Shown here: piece by piece, positions 44,520 through 56,995 of the stretch
Layout of the letters: each line of letters begins with the position of its first letter
Position numbering within the stretch: the first letter of the stretch is position 1
Source of the DNA: Dastarcus helophoroides
Taxonomy: Eukaryota > Arthropoda > Insecta > Coleoptera > Bothrideridae
Length of the DNA: 64,000 nt
Reading direction: 5' to 3'
Assembly: GCA_028583605.1 (NCBI GenBank)
Contig: CM053332.1
Span: forward strand, 14,682,442 to 14,746,441
Notes under the pieces: model-generated
What the model saw: only the letters and a program-made list of their open reading frames with translations
What the model was told of the DNA's origin: nothing
Databases searched by the model: none
Translations under genes and position numbers: made by a program

Positions 44520-46240
44520 ATTTTGGCAGTCAGGAATTTCCACCTTCTTTACCTGTAGATGTAAAGGGGGGAAATTCAGTATGACTTCCAGAGCTGCATT
44601 TGGACAGGTTTTCATCGCTGCTGTAATTCCCAGACATGCTGAACGTTGTACTTTTGCAAGGTTATCTTGTGCTGCCTTTTCTTTTGCTTTTGGCTACCAT
44701 TCTAACGAGGCGTACGTAACCATTGGTCTAATAACCGTCAGGTAAGACCAGTAAGACCCACCCAAGTTTAGAGATTTTGCTGAGATTTCAACATTCTAAC
44801 GAGGCGTACGTAACCATTGGTCTGACAAACGTCAGGTAAGACAAGTAGATCATTTTGGGGTTCAGTCCCCAGGTTTTTCCAAAGAGTCTAAGGCAGTTTT
44901 AGTTTAGCACTGCTGCACGTTCGACTACCTTTGTCAGGTGTGTGTTCCAAGTAAGTTTCTGGTCTAGCATTAATCCTAGGTAGTTTGTCTAACTTGAGAA
45001 GTCAATTTGTACTCAGTTCATGATGGGAGCTATCAATGAAAACTTTCTTCTTTTAGTGAACGGAATAATAACTGTTTTGCTTAGATTGATTCTCAGGCCT
45101 TCCTTCCAGCACCAATTATTGATGATATTTCGGGCGGTTGCATCAGGTTTGATATAAGTCAGTCATGATTTCTCCTTACAGTGACGACAAGGTCATCTGC
45201 AGATCCTCTGCGGTTCAACGCCTGAATTGTGTGACTTTAGGAGATCGTCCACAACAATAGGCCATAATAGGGGCGATAATACTTCTCACTGAGGACAGCC
45301 CTTTACCGCAGTCATAGTTGCCGAGTCTCCTCCCAAGTTTGCTTTGATTCTTCTTCCTATAAGGAAGGGTTGCATTCACTCGGTTGTTGTTGTTTCAAAG
45401 CCTTTGTTTTATGCAGCTCTTTTGTTCGTTTGAGGTGTTGTCGAAGGCACCCTCTATATCAATGAATGCACAAAGAGCAATTTCTTTTGCTGCGAGTACC
45501 TTTTCGATCCTTTTTATGAGGTTGAATAAGGCCGTCTCGGTAGATGTGCCTGATTGATAAGGAAATGGGTTCTTATGAAGTGGTACCTGCATTAAGACTT
45601 TGCTTCTAATGCGAAGATCTATGATTTTCTCCACTGTTTTGGGGACATGAGGTTAGGCTAATAGGTCTATAAGATTTAGGCTGGGCGTTTGATCGCCTTC
45701 CAGCCTTTGGGATGAAAACCACATTAACTTCCCTCCAGGTTTGAGGAATAACTAGCTCTAAACAGTTGAGTTAGTGGAGACATAAGCTCCATTAGGCCCT
45801 CTTGCAGCAGGGCTGGGAAGATTCCGTCTTCGCCTGGTCATTTGTAGAGCTTAAAAGAATTTACCGTCCATTGCATTTTCCTTTTAGTGAAAATTGTCTT
45901 TTAGTAAAAATTTTTCCTAATAGGCTTTTTGTTCAGCCAGTGAGGCAATGTATGCGCTCTTCTGATCGAGTACTACCTTGGATATTTTCGCTTTCAATCA
46001 AGTCGGGTAAATGGGTTTGCAAAGGCAAGTCAACACTTTCTTTTCTGCTTTCAGTTTAACTGCCATCAGATTTCTGAAGCGGCCCAATGCCATTTGAGTG
46101 GTCTTCTGACAGAATCTTCTGGAAACGCATTGTCTGGAGCAGGTCATTAATCCCCTCACAACATTGTCGCCAATTTTTCCTTTTAGACTTCTTTTAGCTC
46201 TTTTTGGATAAGGGATAAACTTATGGTTTCGCGTTACCAT
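44520..46240 (-). pseudogene. R1/LOA-group LINE, pre-RT region, palm, thumb and linker
   Basis: Minus-strand order: KILSEDHSNGIGPLQKSDG (pre-RT), PGEDGIFPALLQEGL, PLHKNPFPYQSGTSTETALF, then ALCAFIDIEGAFDNTS (motif A with catalytic Asp; open 45395-45634). Then degenerate motifs B/C, LDKLPRINA-type thumb, and after two repeats of the YASLE segment the linker SACLGITAAMKTCPNAA-like reading across shifts. Inside the thumb (44755-45087) sits an extra piece that also carries ~40 bp of RTE tail, matching 39921-40252. Non-functional. Confidence 0.8.
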
Positions 46241-46250
46241 CAGGCATCAA

Positions 46251-46267
46251 CATCATCATCATCATCA
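46251..46267. repeat. (CAT)n microsatellite
   Basis: About six CAT/ATC triplets at the upstream boundary of the LINE piece. Confidence 0.8.
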
Positions 46268-47341
46268 CGAGTTACCAACATGCTCTACTGCTAACATTAG
46301 AACATGTAAATATTTGTTAGTATTAAAAATAAAATGAAAAATTTAAAATTTGGTATTCTAGTGTTCCAGAAATGACAGATGACATTACTAATAAAATGTT
46401 AGATTCGTTTCTACACAACTACAGCTTCCAAACCACAAATATAAAAAGGCAGGTCAATTTGACAGTATTTATTTAAAAATATTTCCAATATTCTGAATTG
46501 TTTACTAGTGTGGGTTCGAACTACACTACATAAACACTGTTATTTCCTAGTTTTAAATTTTCATTTTTATCGGCATGCTTCAAAACTGCCTATTCTTTCT
46601 TTTTTTTTTTAAATTTCTATCTAAAAGGAAATGTGCACAAATTTTGAGAACAAAGTCAATTCTTTAAAAATTTCCGTATTTTAAAGCAAAACTCGAAAAA
46701 TGGATCTATTTTTTGGATAAAAATCGAATTTCTAAAATGAACGAATTTGCGACAAGTTGAAATTTCGGAAAAAGATTAATGTTGAAATAGAAGTCGAAAT
46801 TTCGAGAAAAAAGTCACCTTATCACTTTTTAAATTGATTGTACGAGCAATCTTATCCCACTGTGGATAGAGCCTGTGTAACCATATTAGCAAAATTTGAA
46901 TTTTGAAATAAAAGTCGACATTTTAAGAAAAAGACGAATTTTGAGAAACAAGGGTTTTTTTGGATGAAGAAAATTGGGAATTCTAAAAAAAATTTCGATA
47001 AAAATGACTTTTGATAAAAAATTGTGAAATTTCGAGAAAAAAATCGCGATTTCGAGAAGTGTCCTGATTTGGACAATAGTCGAAGTTTCCCAGAGAAGGT
47101 CAAATTTTGAAAACAAAAAATGGAAAATTTTGAAGATAAAGTCGAAAATGAATTTTGAAATAAGGGTCGCAATTTGGCTGAATATATGCATGCTTTGTAT
47201 ACCTATATGTATATTTTCGCTTGTCTGCACCAACCAGGGAGAGGACAAGTGCCCCATCCTACTCCACCATGATAACGTTACAGTAGAACTCCGCTGGTCC
47301 GACCTCGGATGCTTCGATTCTCTGGGTAATCCGCCTTCATC
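46268..47341 (+). repeat. AT-rich DNA passing into motif block with element-end phrase
   Basis: Low-repeat to 46600, then plus-oriented motif words to 47160. The sequence then leaves the motif (AATATATGCATGC, CAACCAGGGAGAGGACAAGTG) to 47340, resembling the element-end phrases at 22.15 and 27.4 kb. Open frames on both strands here are artefacts. Confidence 0.5.
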
Positions 47342-49018
47342 TTAGTACGACATAAAATTATTTTTTTGAATCTGTAGCTTGTAGATTTTGTTTTGTGTAA
47401 AATTTTTAAACAAAACATGCTTTTGGAATGTCACTATAACAAAAAAATAGACGAATTTCATAAAGTAAGTCGAAATTTCCAGAAAGATATATTTTAAAAG
47501 GTCGACGTTTTTAGAAATATGTATTTTGCCAAATTTTGAGAAGAATTTGAGACAAATTTGAAAAAAGTCGAAATTTTTAGAAAGAGGCGAATAGTAAAAT
47601 AAAATCATTGGGAATAAAGTCGAAATACTGAAAAAAACTTTGTAAAAACTGGTAACATTTTAAAACAGAACAGATTTGAAGTCAAAATTTTTACAAAAAA
47701 AGCGTATTCTGAAATAAAAATTGGCTAATCAAATCGAAATACTGGAAAAAAGTAGAATATTGAATAACAGATCGAAATTTTCAGAATTTTGTATTTTCAA
47801 AAAGTTGAATTTCATTTCGTTAAAAGGTTTTTAAATTTATAAAAAATATAAACATTTTAAAAAAAGAATAAATTTGAAAAAAAGTAGCAATTCCAGAAGT
47901 CAAGAAAAATTTGACATCCAAAAAGGTAAATATTTTAAAAAATAAGGCGAATTTTAAAAATAATTCGAAATTTCTGAAAAAAAAAACTAGTTTTGGGGAA
48001 AAAATCGAAAGTTTGAAAAATAGCGAATGTTCAAATAAAATTTTGGAAGTAAAATTTAAATACAGAAAAAACACAAGTTTTGAAAAACAAGTAAAAATTC
48101 ATTCACAAATTTTGAAAAACAAGTAAAAATTTGCAGAAAATTACATTCAAAAATTTCGATTTTTTTAATTTAGCAGAATTTTGAGAAAATTAGGGAAACA
48201 AAAAAAAAAGAAATTTGTAAAGAGGTCGTTGACTCCTACAAATATTATAATATCAGGGAAAAAGTCACAATTTCCAAGAGAATCTAAAATTTTGAGGAAT
48301 AAAGTCAAATTTTGGAAATAAAGCCGAAATTTCGAAAAGAAAAGACGAATTTTGGCGAAAAAATATTGAAATTTCGAGAAAAAGACAATTCTGAAATGAA
48401 AGGTTAAATTTTTTGATTGAAATCCAAATTTTTATCAAATGGCATATTTTGGAAATCAAATATAACTTGAAATTTTTAAAATATCAACATTTAAAAATTC
48501 GAAATTTTCAAGAAAGTCAACAAAAATTTGACACTCTAAACGATAAAAAATTGAAAAAATAAGGCACATTTTAAAAATAACTTTAATTAGTTTTGAGGAA
48601 AAAAATCGAAATTTTGAAAAATAGCGGATTTTGGAAGTAAAATTGAAATACAAAAAAATGACAAATTTTAAAAAACAAGTAAGAGTTTGCAGGAAGTTAC
48701 ATTTAAAAAAAAATCCTTTTTTTTAATTAAGCAGAAGTTTGAGACAATTAGGGAAATTAAAAAAAAAACAGAAATTTGTAAAAAGGTCGTTAATTCCTAA
48801 AAACATATGGAAAAAGTTCCAAATTTCCCAGAGAATCTAAAATTTCGAAAAGAAAAGACGAATTTTGGCGAAAAAATACTCCAATTTCGAGAAAAAGAAG
48901 AATTCTCAAATAAAAAGTTGAATTTTATGATTAGAAGTCCAAATTTTTATCACATGGCGTATTTTGGAAATCAAATCCACTCTAAATTTCTAAAATGTCA
49001 AAATAAAAGAAAAAATCG
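47342..49018 (+). repeat. Diverged third copy of the 4.66-kb unit (partial)
   Basis: Landmarks match copy A in order. GACGAATTTCATAAAG(T/A)AAGTCG is at 47451 and 49753, CTGGTAACA(T/G)TTTAAAACAGAAC at 47650 and 49955, and a TTTAGCAGAAT...GAAAATTAG segment at 48168 and 50405. An internal ~560-bp stretch is itself duplicated (48040-48240 versus 48600-48795). More diverged than copies A and B are from each other. Confidence 0.7.
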
Positions 49019-49292
49019 AATATTTCAAAAAAGCTGAATTTTGTATAATATTGGTTTTTAGAAAAATAAAAGTATCTTGACAAAAACAGTCGAAATTTCT
49101 AGAAAATGTTCAAAATTTTGAGAAAAAAATTAAAGTTTGAAAAAAAATTTCTTAGATTACCCAAATGTTCCGAAAAAAAATCGAACGTTCGAAATATCGA
49201 TAAAGCACCAATTTTAAAAATGAAATTTCCATAAAGTCGGATTTAAAAAATCGAAAATTTTGAAAAGAAGCAGAATTTTGAAAACACTTAAG

Positions 49293-49492
49293 AAATACAA
49301 AACTTGTCCGCTGAAACCAAGAAAGATTAAAAAACACAACAAAGGTTGCAACAAAGATGATAACTTGACTGTCGAACGAAACGCATTAGAGCAACTTTTG
49401 TTGTGTTTTTTTTAATCTTTCTTGGTTTCAGGGAACAAGTTTTGTATTTCAATTTTTGAAGATAACTAAAGATGTCCGTTCCACCAAAATTA
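49293..49492. mobile_element. FB element in copy A
   Basis: The outer left end is missing and the right end reads GATGTCCGTTCCACCAAAAT. The centre is altered (GATGATAACTTGACTGTCGAA, ATTAGAGC). The identical element at 53959-54150 shows the insertion preceded the tandem duplication. Confidence 0.9.
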
Positions 49493-51379
49493 AGAAATAT
49501 TGACGAAAAAGGTAAATTAGAAAAAAACATCGACATTTTGGGGAAAAGATAGAATAAAATATAGTTAGTATTATATCAGGGAGTTTATGTGTGTAATTGA
49601 CAGCATACATCTTTATTTAAAATTTTATATTTTTAATTTAAAGCCAAATTAGCGTAAAAAAAGGACGACATTTAAAAAAATGTAGAAATTTGGAGAAAAG
49701 GGGGAATCGTAAAATAAAAGTTTGGAATTAAGTACGGAATAACAAAAAATAAAGACGAATTTCATAAAGAAAGTCGAAATTTCCAGAAAGATATATTTAC
49801 AAGAGTGGAAGTTTTTAAAATATCTATTTTGCAAGATTTGTAGAAAAATATTGAAATCAATTTAACAAAAGTCGAAATTTTTAGAAACAGTAGAAATACT
49901 GAAAATAAAAGCAAATATTGAAGAACAAGTCGAATTTTTTCGAAATATCTAATAGCTGGTAACAGTTTAAAACAGAACAATTTGAATAAAAGCAAAATAC
50001 TGAAAAAAAAGACGAATAATGAATAACAAGTCGAAATTTCGAGAATTTTATATTTACAAAAAGTCGAGTTCTTCATTTGTTAAAAAAGATTTGTTAATTT
50101 GTAAAAAATATTAAAATTTAAAAAAAGAGGTACATTTGAAAAAATAGAGCAATTTCCGAATTTCAGAACAATCAGGAAAAATTTTAAATCCAAAGAAAGC
50201 CACAATTTGAGAAATAAAGCGAAATTTTTAAAATAAAATCAAAATTTTTGAAAAAACTAGTTTTCAGAAAAAAATCGAAATTTTGAAAAAAAAACGAATG
50301 CTGATAAAATTTCGAAGTTGAAATATATTAGAGACAAATTTTGAAAAACAAATAAAAATTTGCAAAAAGTTACATCATCCAAAAAAAATCGATATTTTTT
50401 AATTAATTTAGCAGAATCTTAAGAAAATTAGTGAAATTAATAAGAAATCGCAAAACGGTCGAAAATTCCCAAAAACATCATTACACCGGGAAAAAACAAA
50501 ATTTATCAGAGAAGGTTAAATTTTTAGAAGAAAAGTCCAATTTTGGAAATAAAGCCGAAATTTCGAAAAAAAAGACGAATCTGGAAAAAAAAAAATTTGA
50601 AATTTCGAGAAAAAGACGAATTTTCAAATAAAAGGCTCAATTTTATGATAGAAGTGCAAAATTTTATTAAATGACGTATTTTGGAATTTGGGAGTCGAGC
50701 ATATGTCGAAATTTCTAAAATGTCGAAATAAAAAAAATCGTAATTTTCAAAACAAGTTGAATTTTGCAAAATATGGGTTTTGAAAAATAAAAGTATTTTT
50801 TTGATGAATAGTCGAAATTTCCAAAAAATGTTCGAAATTTTGAGAATAAAATTGAAGTTTTCAAAAAATGCTTTAGCTTCCCCAAATCTTCAGAAAATTT
50901 CGAAATATCGATAAATTTCGAATATTGAATTTTCGAAATATCGATAAAGGGCGAATTTTGAAAATAAAATTTCCTTAAATTCGGATTTTAAAAGGAGCCA
51001 AATCTTAAAAAAGCAGAATTTTGTAAAAACTTAATAAATATTGACAAAAAAAGTAAATTAGAAAAAAAGTTGACATTTTGGGAAAAAGGTAATAATTTAA
51101 TAATTTCTAAGAAAAAGTATAAAATTCTCAAAGGAAGTCATATTTTGAAGAAAAAAAGTCAAATTTTGGAAATAAAGCTGAAATTACGAAAATAAAAACA
51201 AATCTGTCAAAAAAAATTAAATTCGAAAAAAAGACGAATTCTCAAATAAAAGGCTGAATTTTATGATAAAAGTCCAAATTTTTAGTAAATTTTGGGATTT
51301 GGGAGTTAAGCATATGTCGAAATTTCTAAAATGTCGAAATAAAAAAAAATCGAAAGTTTCAAAATAAGTTGAATTTTTG

Positions 51380-52330
51380 AAAAATCAAAGTTGTAACAAG
51401 ACGTAATTCTGAATTGTAAGACATGAACATTTCAGAAAAAAATCTGCGGTGGAGAATGTTAAAGCTAAAGCACGATCGGCTTTCTTGTTTGCTCTGAAAT
51501 AGCTGGACAACATCATCTCGCTTTAACACCGCCGACGTCGAATCGTGCAAATAGCAAATAGCCGAGTGCCAGTGCCAGTGCTTCAGAGAAATAGCCAAGC
51601 ATTTGTCAAGCCGGTAAGCGATTCATGACCTTGCTCAAAGTAACGGAACTCGTACACCAGTCAAGGTCGCTTCTAATCTCCATAGCGTTCATACTTACTA
51701 CTTAACTCGCTTGTTTGCCTTCAGCCACAAATGTATTCACACGTACACTTCACGGCGATAAAATGAATCATTTCAGCAAAATTTGTCACCTTATTGATGA
51801 AAAATTGATGAAATTAAAAATGCTCATTCAATTAATCTTAACGTTATTTATTACCTTATACTTCAGAAAATGTTTCAGCATTTTATCACAATTGGTAATT
51901 AGCTGTCTAATTATGCGATACCATTTTTTGCTAATGCCTGGTTAGTATTCTCAAGAATACTAATTACGTACTTCTTCCAGAATTAAAACGTGTCAAGGAA
52001 CTAATAAAAGTATTTGACGTTTCCCCGTCATCTAAAGGGTTTCTTCAAGAACAAGGAAAATCACATCCAAGACACAATGTAACTGAGTATGTGAACCACA
52101 CCAAAGATGAAACACTTTCAAAGTGAAAATGGCACAAAAATGGACGAAGGAATGCAATCAATACAGAAGAGCATGTATGACAATATGTCAGCCATAGCAG
52201 TGGAGTGAAAAATCTAACATTTAAGGCAAAATACCACGGTGAATTCAGTCTGTGAATCATGCCGTTGATTAAATATAGCAAGGGCGAAACCCTTCCATGA
52301 AAGTGGCACAAAAAAAGGATTGATATACAA
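51380..52330 (+). other. Low-repeat island in copy A with intron-like signals
   Basis: About 950 bp without motif words. It contains a candidate 111-bp intron: AGCCG followed by GTAAGC at 51614, a CTAAT branch-like word at 51673, and TTGTTTGCCTTCAG ending 51724. A 76-codon frame starting in the intron's 3' end (51715-51945; SATNVFTRTLHGDKMNHFS) is kept in copy B with one residue change. Stops upstream of the donor argue against coding across the junction. The island may be captured host sequence (UTR or ncRNA exon); I do not recognise it. Confidence 0.35.
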
Positions 52331-53958
52331 ATCCTGTCGAAAGGCAAATTTTAAAAAAATTCAAATTCATGAAAATTCCAAGATTCGAAACAAGTTAAAA
52401 TTTTGGGCAAAAAATCTAAATTCTCAAAAAAAGTCGAAATTTTGAAAAAAAATTTAAAAAACAAAATTAAGAAAAGTCAAAATTTTTGATCGAATTTTTA
52501 AAAAGGGCGTCAAATTTACATAAAAGTCGAAATTTCTTAAATAAAGTAAAAATTGGTTAGGTAGAACTTTGAGAAATAGACAAGATTTTGAATAAAAGTC
52601 GAAATTTTCGGAAAAGAGCCTTGGAATAGGATCGAAATTTAAAAATAAAACTTCATAGTAATAGAATCACCAAAAAAAAAAGATAATTTTGAAAGAGTCA
52701 AAATTTTGAGCAAAGTTCAACATTTTGTGTCAAAATTCAGTATAAATTAACAAAAAATTTAAATTTCCATAAAAAATTGAAGTTTTGGAAAACGTAGACA
52801 TTTTGGAAAAAAGGCGAAATTGCGATAGAGTTGAAATTTTCAAAATATGTCAAATTTTGAAAAATGCGGACGGTAAAAAAAAAGGAAAATTTGAAATTCC
52901 ACATGTTCAAGATATGTTGAAAATTTTGAATAAAAATCAAAGTAAAAATTTTCAAAAATTTCATTTTCAGAAAGTACATAAATTTTGAGAAAAACTCGAA
53001 ATCCTTCAAAATATTCAAATTTTCAAAAATAAAAAATTCTTTTGAAATAATCAAACTTGGGAAATTTTTAAAAAAACTATAAATTTTCAGTAAGAAAGGA
53101 AATTAAACAAAAGTGAAATTTTATAAAATAAGTCAGAAACTTTAAAGTCAGAATTTTTCACAAAATTCAAATATTGACGATAAACTCAATATATTCAAAA
53201 ATTAATCCATATTTTGAAAAGGAATAAAATTTTTAAAAAAGTTGAACTTTCTAAAATAAGCGAAAAAAGGTCGAAATTTACAAAATTTAGTTAAAATTTC
53301 GAAAAAAGGTCAAAATTTTGGCAGTGGAAGTTTTCAAACATAAGTAAAAGTTCCGAAAAAAGTCGAAATTACGATAAAATTGGATATTTTAAAATATCGA
53401 AAATTTCAAAAAAGAAAGTTAAAATCTTCAAAATAAGTTAATAAATCAAAAAAAGTGCAATTCTGCAATAAAAAGCGACTTCTCCAAAAACAGTGGGAAT
53501 TTTCAAAAGGTCAATATTTTGAAATATAAGGAATTGTTATTAGAAGTATGTATTTTCAAAAAGTATACATTTTCAAAGAAAGTGGAAATTTCAAAAGTGA
53601 TTGACATTTAAAAAAAAATTAGAGAAAAGACGAAATTTAATAAAAAACAAGATAAAAATGTCGAAATTTTGAACGTCAGCACAATATTTCAAAAAAGCTG
53701 AATTTTGTATAATATTGGTTTTTAGAAAAATAAAAGTATCTTGACGAAAACAGTCGAAATTTCTAGAAAATGTTCAAAATTTTGAGAAAAAAATTAAAGT
53801 TTGAAAAAAAAATTTTTAGATTCCCCAAATGTTCCGAAAAAAAATCGAACGTTCGAAATATCGATAAAGCGCCAATTTTAAAAATGAAATTTCCATAAAG
53901 TCGGATTTAAAAATCGAAAATTTTGAAAAGAAGCAGAATTTTGAAAACACTTAAGAAA

Positions 53959-54150
53959 TACAAAACTTGTCCGCTGAAACCAAGAAAGATTAAAAAACAC
54001 AACAAAGGTTGCAACAAAGATGATAACTTGACTGTCGAACGAAACGCATTAGAGCAACTTTTGTTGTGTTTTTTAATCTTTCTTGGTTTCAGGGAACAAG
54101 TTTTGTATTTCAATTTTTGAAGATAACTAAGGATGTCCGTTCCACCAAAA
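53959..54150. mobile_element. FB element in copy B
   Basis: Same position and sequence as the copy at 49293-49492, with a one-base difference in the T-run before AATC. Confidence 0.9.
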
Positions 54151-56044
54151 TTAAGAAATATTGACAAAAAAGGTAAATTAGAAAAAAACATCGACATTTT
54201 GGGGAAAAGATAGAATAAAATATAGTTAGTATTATATCAGGGAGTTTATGTGTGTAATTGACAGCATACATCTTTATTTAAAATTTTATATTTTTAATTT
54301 AAAGCCAAATTAGCGTAAAAAAAGGACGACATTTAAAAAAATGTAGAAATTTGGAGAAAAGGGGGAATCGTAAAATAAAAGTTTGGAATTAAGTACGGAA
54401 TAACAAAAAATAAAGACGAATTTCATAAAGTAAGTCGAAATTTCCAGAAAGATATATTTACAAGAGTGGAAGTTTTTAAAATATCTATTTTGCAAGATTT
54501 GTAGAAAAATATTAAAATCAATTTAACAAAAGTCGAAATTTTTAGAAACAGTAGAAATACTGAAAATAAAGCAAATATTGAAGAACAAGTCGAATTTTTT
54601 CGAAATATCTAATAGCTGGTAACAGTTTAAAACAGAACAATTTGAATAAAAGCAAAATACTGAAAAAAAAGACGAATAATGAATAACAAGTCGAAATTTC
54701 GAGAATTTTATATTTACAAAAAGTCGAGTTCTTCATTTGTTAAAAAAGATTTGTTAATTTGTAAAAAATATTAAAATTTAAAAAAAGGGGTACATTTGAA
54801 AAAATAGAGCAATTTCCGAATTTCAGAACAATCAGGAAAAATTTTAAATCCAAAGAAAGCCACAATTTGAGAAATAAAGCAAAATTTTTAAAATAAAATC
54901 AAAATTTTTGAAAAAACTAGTTTTCAGAAAAAAGTCGAAATTTTGAAAAAAAAACGAATGCTGATAAAATTTCGAAGTTGAAATATATTAGAGACAAATT
55001 TTGAAAAACAAGTAAAATTTTGCAAAACGTTACATCATCCAAAAAAAAGCGATATTTTTTAATTTAGCAGAATCTTAAGAAAATTAGTGAAATTAATAAG
55101 AAATCTCAAAAAGGTCGAAAATTCCCAAAAACATCATTACATCGGGAAAAAATCAAAATTTATCAGAGAAGGTTAAATTTTTAGAAGAAAAGTCCAATTT
55201 TGGAAATAAAACCGAAATTTCGAAAAAAAAAGATGAATCTGGCAAAAAAAATTTGAAATTTCGAGAAAAAGACGAATTTTCAAATAAAAGGCTCAATTTT
55301 ATGATAGAAGTGCAAAATTTTATTAAATGGCGTATTTTGGAATTTGGGAGTCAAGCATATGTCGAAATTTCTAAAATGTCGAAATAAAAAAAATCGTAAT
55401 TTTCAAAACAAGTTGAATTTTGCAAAATATGGGTTTTTGAAAAATAAAAGTATTTTTTTGATGAATAGTCGAAATTTCCAAAAAATGTTCGAAATTTTGA
55501 GAATAAAATTGAAGTTTTCAAAAAATGCTTTAGCTTCCCCAAATCTTCAGAAAATTTCGAAATATCGATAAATTTCGAATATTGAATTTTCGAAATATCG
55601 ATAAAGGGCGAATTTTGAAAATGAAATTTCCTTAAATTCGGATTTTAAAAGGAGCCAAATCTTAAAAAAGCAGAATTTTGAAAAAACTTAATAAATATTG
55701 ACAAAAAAAGTAAATTAGAAAAAAAGTTGACATTTTGGGAAAAAGGTAATAATTTCTAAGAAAAAGTATAAAATTCTCAAAGGAAATCATATTTTGAAGA
55801 AAAAAAGTCAAATTTTGGAAATAAAGCTGAAATTACGAAAATAAAAACAAATCTGGCAAAAAAAATTAAATTCGAAAAAAAGACGAATTCTCAAATAAAA
55901 GGCTGAATTTTATGATAAAAGTCCAAATTTTTAGTACATTTTGGGATTTGGGAGTCAAGCATATGTCGAAATTTCTAAAATGTCGAAATAAAAAAAAATC
56001 GAAAGTTTCAAAATAAGTTGAATTTTGCAAAATATGGATTTTTG

Positions 56045-56995
56045 AAAAATCAAAGTTGTAACAAGACGTAATTTTGAATTGAAAGACATGAACATTTCAG
56101 AAAAGAATCTGCGGTGGAGAATGTTAAAGCTAAAGCACGATCGGCTTTCTTGTTTGCTCTGAAATAGCTGGACAACACCATCTCGCTTTAACACCGCCGA
56201 CGTCGAATCGTGCAAATAGCAAATAGCCGAGTGCCAGTGCCAGTGCTTCAGAGAAATAGCCAAGCATTTGTCAAGCCGGTAAGCGATTCATGACCTTGCT
56301 CAAAGTAACGGAACTCGTACACCAGTCAAGGTCGCTTCTAATCTCCATAGCGTTCATACTTACTACTTAACTCGCTTGTTTGCCTTCAGCCACAAATGTA
56401 TTCACACGTACACTTCACGGCGATAAAATGAATCATTTCAGCAAAATTTGTCACCTTATTGATGAAAAATTGATGAAATTAAAAATGCTCATTCAATTAA
56501 TCTTAACGTTATTTATTACCTTATACTTCAGAAAATGTTTCAGCATTTTATCACAATTGGTAATTAACTGTCTAATTATGCGATACCATTTTTTGCTAAT
56601 GCCTGGTTAGTATTCTCAAGAATACTAATTACGTACTTCTTCCAGAATTGAAACGTGTCAAGGAATTAATAAAAGTAAGTTTCCCCGTCATCTAAGGGGT
56701 TTCTTCAAGAACAAGGAAAATCACATTCAAGACACAATGTAACTGAGTATGTGAACCATACCAAAGATGAAACACTTTCAAAGTGAAAATGGCACAAAAA
56801 TGGACGACGGAATGCAATCAATACAGAAGAGCATGTATGTCATATATGTCAGCCATAACGGTGGAGTGAAAAATCTAACATTTAAGGCAAAAGACCACGG
56901 TGAATTCAGTCTGTGAATCATGCCGTTGATTGAATATAGCAAGGGCGAAACTCTTCCATGAAAGTGGCACAAAAAAGGATTGACATACAAAGCCT
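56045..56995 (+). other. Low-repeat island in copy B with intron-like signals
   Basis: Counterpart of 51380-52330. The candidate intron is 56279-56389, again 111 bp, with unchanged GTAAGC donor, branch-like word and TTCAG acceptor. The 76-codon frame (56380-56610) differs by one residue (S to N). The copies differ by single-base changes and small indels, for example ATTTGACG absent near 56678. Confidence 0.35.

Larger units (their letters stand above)
49019..53682 (+). repeat. 4.66-kb tandem duplication, copy A
   Basis: Begins AATATTTCAAAAAAGCTG, the same phrase that begins copy B at 53683; the offset stays 4661-4665 bp throughout. It includes an FB element (49293-49492), motif sequence, a low-repeat island (51380-52330) and a body homologous to 10436-13600. 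It ends abruptly at GAACGTCAGCAC where copy B continues GAACTCAGAC, so copy A is truncated at the unit boundary. By eye the copies differ by only a few percent. All ORFs are repeat artefacts apart from the island discussed separately. Confidence 0.9.

Noticed and set aside
46852..47257. Overlapping minus-strand frames of 106 and 123 codons
   Set aside because: Two frames overlapping on the same strand in motif sequence with F/S/K-rich translations. No domain or plausible start.
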